Of a stretch of DNA of 44,586 nucleotides, positions 42,187 through 44,586 are shown piece after piece (within the stretch, counting starts at the first letter, position 1; each line of letters starts with the position of its first letter). Source of the stretch: UBA3103 sp002365855 (lineage in GTDB: Bacteria; Bacillota; Desulfotomaculia; Desulfotomaculales; Pelotomaculaceae); contig DAOURR010000010.1 of assembly GCA_030627625.1 (NCBI GenBank), positions 1 to 44,586 of the forward strand, given 5' to 3'. Below the pieces are notes generated by a model. That model was not told the origin of the DNA. It made no database searches and was given only the letters and a program-made list of their open reading frames with translations. The position numbers were made by a program, and so were the translations under genes.

Positions 42187-42576
42187 GTGGAAATTTTCAA
42201 AAAGGTAAGTGAAAGCGCAAAAACTATTGGCGAAGGTGCAAAAACTATCAGTAAAAGGTCCAGCGACATGGTAGAAACGGCTAGATTGAAGTTTGAAATA
42301 TCAAAGCTGGAAAAGGAGATGGAAAACAACATTTCCGCCCTGGGCAACCTCGTTTTTTTGCAGCATAAAGGTGAACAAGGACACGAGGAAGAGATAGAGA
42401 GGCTTCTCAACAACACCAAGAGCCTGGAGGAAGAAATAGCCGAATTTAATGACCTAATTCAAAAGCTCAACCCGAGACCACCCTTTTGCCCCACGTGTCA
42501 GGTTGAAATGCCTTCAAACGCAAAGTTTTGCTATAATTGCGGGTCAGCTTTGGCTCCTCAAGACCCAACAGAGTAG
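42187..42576 (+). CDS. Coiled-coil zinc-ribbon protein
   Basis: A 129-aa protein. Residues about 30-95 are a long amphipathic helix rich in Glu, Lys and Leu, likely a coiled coil. Residues 99-123 are a zinc ribbon with CPTC and CYNCG. Function unknown. GTG start behind AAGGAGG. A UUCG-capped terminator follows. Confidence 0.8.
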   Translation: MEIFKKVSESAKTIGEGAKTISKRSSDMVETARLKFEISKLEKEMENNISALGNLVFLQHKGEQGHEEEIERLLNNTKSLEEEIAEFNDLIQKLNPRPPFCPTCQVEMPSNAKFCYNCGSALAPQDPTE

Positions 42577-42578
42577 AC

Positions 42579-42600
42579 ACCCCTTCGGGGGTTTTTTTTT
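42579..42600 (+). terminator. Terminator after the zinc-ribbon gene
   Basis: ACCCC-TTCG-GGGGT followed by nine T. Confidence 0.93.
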
Positions 42601-42684
42601 GCTATAATTTAACAACATAACTTAATTGCTAAATTTTGTGTTCTAGTCAAGCAATAGGTATGCTTGTATAATTGTACAAAAATA

Positions 42685-42881
42685 GGCCAAATCTCCGGAA
42701 AACCGGGGTACGGGGAAAAATTTCTGGGGTGAATCCCGTTTGAGTTGTAAGCCGTCGGTCGTCAGTAAAGGCATTTATAAACTCTAAAGAAATGCTTGGA
42801 TCTGACTTCTGACGTCTGACGACCGGCGACTGAACAGGTAGGGTACCCTTAACCCGAACCCTTCAGCAAACCTCGAAGGCC
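42685..42881 (+). ncRNA. ydaO-type c-di-AMP riboswitch before the LysM hydrolase
   Basis: Conserved blocks: GGTACGGGGAAAAA and CTGGGGTGAATCCC in the first half; AGGTAGGGTACCC, AACCCGAACCC, TTCAGCAAACCTCG in the second; GGCC at 42685 and 42878 closes P1. The arm between the halves is enlarged: CGGTCGTCAG (42756-42765) pairs with CTGACGACCG (42816-42825), and TCTGACT/TCTGACG repeats lie beside it. No terminator lies between it and the gene. The ribosome binding site AAAGGAGGGG begins right after P1, so control may act on translation or the switch may differ from the ectA one. Confidence 0.85.
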
Positions 42882-42896
42882 AAAGGAGGGGAATCT

Positions 42897-43670
42897 ATGT
42901 CTATGGTTACCCGCTTCCTGTTGGGTTTTTTTGTTTTTTTGTTCATTTCCGTATCGCCCGTCGCAGCACATGCCGCAGTGCATACCGTATCTCCGGGGGA
43001 AAGTCTCTATATTATAAGCACTAAATATGGCATCCCACTCAGTAAATTAATGGAGGCCAACGCATTTCAGGGTTCCACAATCTATCCCGGCCAAAAAATA
43101 TATGTGCCGAATGAGAGTTCCAGGGGTTCGTCTTACACTGTGCTCCAGGGGGATACCCTTTACCTGATCGGTCAGAAATTTGGGGTCAGCTACCAGGAAA
43201 TCTTATCGGCCAATAAACTTAGCAGCACCAATATTAACCCAGGCATGGTACTCTACATACCCCAGTCTATTGCGCCGGTAAGCAGAGGCGGTACTATTAC
43301 GCGTGCGACACCTGCGGAAGTCGACCTTCTGGCCAGGCTGATCACCGCTGAAGCTGACGCGGAGCCGTACACTGGCAAGGTTGCTGTAGGAGCAGTGGTG
43401 TTGAACCGTGTCAGAAGTTCCATTTTTCCCAATACCATACGTGATGTCGTAAACCAGTATGATAAAGGGACCTACCAGTTTGAACCGGTAATGAACGGTT
43501 GGATTAATCGCCCGGCCACCGTGGACTGTATCAATGCGGCTAAAGATGCCCTGAATGGCGTGGATCCTACCAACGGATCACTGTACTTCTTTGCTACTTA
43601 CGTTACAAACAAGTGGCTTTGGGCCAGGCCGTTGAGCAAAATCATCGGGAACACAGCCTTCACATTTTAA
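42897..43670 (+). CDS. LysM-LysM cell wall hydrolase (SleB/CwlJ family)
   Basis: A 257-aa exported enzyme. A signal peptide covers residues 1-27 (ends AHA). Two LysM peptidoglycan-binding repeats lie at about 29-72 (VSPGESLYIISTKYGIPLSK) and 78-121 (VLQGDTLYLIGQKFGVSYQE). Residues about 140-255 form the SleB/CwlJ hydrolase domain, with LLARLITAEADAEPYTGKVA containing the catalytic Glu. Relatives digest spore cortex or vegetative wall. The ATG is placed six bases after the ribosome binding site. c-di-AMP control links it to cell-wall and turgor balance. Confidence 0.93.
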   Translation: MSMVTRFLLGFFVFLFISVSPVAAHAAVHTVSPGESLYIISTKYGIPLSKLMEANAFQGSTIYPGQKIYVPNESSRGSSYTVLQGDTLYLIGQKFGVSYQEILSANKLSSTNINPGMVLYIPQSIAPVSRGGTITRATPAEVDLLARLITAEADAEPYTGKVAVGAVVLNRVRSSIFPNTIRDVVNQYDKGTYQFEPVMNGWINRPATVDCINAAKDALNGVDPTNGSLYFFATYVTNKWLWARPLSKIIGNTAFTF

Positions 43671-43793
43671 ACATTAGATTTGGGGACCTGTTTCTGTTAA
43701 GGTGTTTCACCCTTTCTTTGAACCGGCGCTTTACTGCAGAGCAGCCAGTTTCAACACATGTACTTTAAGTTATTTCAATTTGTCGATAATACG

Positions 43794-43815
43794 AGGCCCT
43801 GCGGGGCCTTTTTTT
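43794..43815 (+). terminator. Terminator after the LysM hydrolase
   Basis: AGGCCC-TGCG-GGGCCT followed by seven T. Confidence 0.92.
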
Positions 43816-43896
43816 AATGACTGCCTGGGGGCAGGAAATTCAGAAGCGTCAGGAGAATATACTGGTTATAAACATCTTAGCCAGCGAGGGGTATGC

Positions 43897-44502
43897 ATGA
43901 GAATAGGTGTAGACATAGATGGAGTGCTTGCGAACAGCCTACCGCTGTGGGTCAGCGAACTTAACGGCTTTTTTGATATGAACAAGCGGGTGGAGGATAT
44001 TCACCTGTTTGATATCTGCCATACCTACCAGGTCACCCCGCGAGAACTAGACATGTTCCTGAAACAGAAGGGCCGTTATTTAATGACCGAACCGCCGCCG
44101 GTGTCAGGCGCCTCTTATTTCCTGAGCCGGATCAAACAGTACCATGAAATTTACATTGTAACCGCCAGGGACGAAAAATTTGGCCAGGAGACCAGGGAGT
44201 GGCTGAACAAGCACTACCTGCCCTTTGATGAGCTCTTCCTCCTGGGCAGCCATGAAAAAAAAGAACCCTGCCTTAAAAATAACATTAAGGTGCTGGTGGA
44301 AGACACCCTGGAGATCGGCGCCAAGGTGAGTTCAGCAGGTGTGCCGGTGCTGTTGATGGATGCCCCGTACAACCAGGGCGTCCTGCCCAGACTGGTTTAC
44401 CGCACCCGCTCATGGGAAGAGATTTACAAGGCGATCGTCGCTGAACCTTACAAGCTGGTGATACAGGAAGAAGTCATTCACCCCCTGAAAACGACTGTTT
44501 AA
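43897..44502 (+). CDS. 5'-nucleotidase, NT5C type (HAD fold)
   Basis: A 201-aa HAD-superfamily protein like the 5'(3')-deoxyribonucleotidase NT5C family. Motif I is IGVDIDGVLANS at residues 3-14 with the nucleophile and general acid Asp. YIVTARDEKFG is motif II, and KVLVEDTLEIGAKV holds the motif IV acid. It is likely to dephosphorylate nucleotides. ATG at 43897 with GAGGGG upstream gives the correct N-terminus; the open frame to 43702 crosses the preceding terminator. Confidence 0.87.
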   Translation: MRIGVDIDGVLANSLPLWVSELNGFFDMNKRVEDIHLFDICHTYQVTPRELDMFLKQKGRYLMTEPPPVSGASYFLSRIKQYHEIYIVTARDEKFGQETREWLNKHYLPFDELFLLGSHEKKEPCLKNNIKVLVEDTLEIGAKVSSAGVPVLLMDAPYNQGVLPRLVYRTRSWEEIYKAIVAEPYKLVIQEEVIHPLKTTV

Positions 44503-44573
44503 CTTAATAAGATTTTAAAATCATTCCTGGTATGATAAAATAAGGTATGAGTTCTTAACAGGACGGTGACCTT

Positions 44574-44586
44574 ATGGAAACCTTAC
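44574..44586 (+). CDS. Start of the next gene (truncated by window end)
   Basis: An ATG at 44574 with GGACGGTGA upstream opens a frame that runs off the window after four codons. Nothing can be said about the product. Confidence 0.4.

Noticed and set aside
43702..43896. N-terminal extension of the 5'-nucleotidase frame
   Set aside because: It runs through a strong terminator (43794-43815); the HAD motif and ribosome binding site place the start at 43897.

Overview
The window looks like a chromosomal segment of a low- to mid-GC, spore-forming, Gram-positive anaerobe, most likely Peptococcaceae (Pelotomaculum/Desulfotomaculum-like). This is an inference from gene content: an agr-type quorum-sensing locus, aldehyde:ferredoxin oxidoreductase with a large Mo/W-cofactor gene set, a SleB-type LysM hydrolase, copper-amine-oxidase-like 'stalk' proteins, CIRCE-groESL, and ydaO-type c-di-AMP leaders. 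No prophage, complete insertion sequence, rRNA operon or CRISPR array is visible.
Layout. (1) 1-3600, minus strand: a complete agr-like system, agrC-agrB-agrD-agrA. It includes a 40-codon autoinducer gene lying between agrB and agrA. Upstream are two promoters built alike (9-bp direct repeat, N12, 9-bp repeat, N21, -10 box), a small signal-peptide-like ORF, a c-di-GMP-riboswitch-like fragment and a terminator. (2) 3600-5000: an alpha/beta hydrolase and a gene-free, repeat-rich stretch. (3) 4938-9530: a DUF3243 protein, tsaD, a radical SAM-PDZ-DUF512 protein, a tandem ACT protein, 5-formyl-THF cyclo-ligase and a MoaD-like protein. (4) 9640-14187: an iron alcohol dehydrogenase behind a sigma-54 promoter, followed by a histidine kinase and a sigma-54-dependent response regulator that probably control it. 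(5) 14490-25806: larB, a short larC, an aldehyde:ferredoxin oxidoreductase gene split by a frameshift, moaD, a ModE-type regulator with a candidate operator, a tupB-like tungstate permease, moaA, MOSC, mobB, moeB, a 61-aa cysteine-ended protein, a degenerate moeA and a moeA-periplasmic-binding-domain fusion. (6) 26097-30178: an MFS exporter, a CBO0543-type membrane protein, fdhD, and moaC-mogA. (7) 30412-32482: CIRCE-groES-groEL. (8) 32511-34847: a cupin, a methylated-DNA methyltransferase and an L,D-transpeptidase. (9) 34964-37753: promoter, c-di-AMP riboswitch, terminator and ectABC. (10) 37817-44586: tRNA-Thr(CGT), an NAD-binding protein, a stalk-domain lipoprotein-like protein, an RNase H-like protein, a zinc-ribbon protein, a second c-di-AMP leader before a LysM-SleB hydrolase, and a 5'-nucleotidase.
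How the parts fit. Regions 5 and 6 together supply pterin synthesis (MoaA, MoaC), sulfur carrier and activation (MoaD, MoeB), adenylation and metal insertion (MogA, MoeA), regulation (ModE) and uptake (TupB). Their likely clients are the tungsten or molybdenum enzyme AOR and formate dehydrogenase (FdhD). MoaE is not in the window. The most interesting items are the agr control region, the c-di-AMP-controlled ectoine operon whose riboswitch arm is expanded by a heptanucleotide repeat array, the split AOR gene, the LarC lacking its C-terminal domain, and the MoeA paralog with eroded motifs. All functional statements rest on motif reading by eye; no database search was possible.
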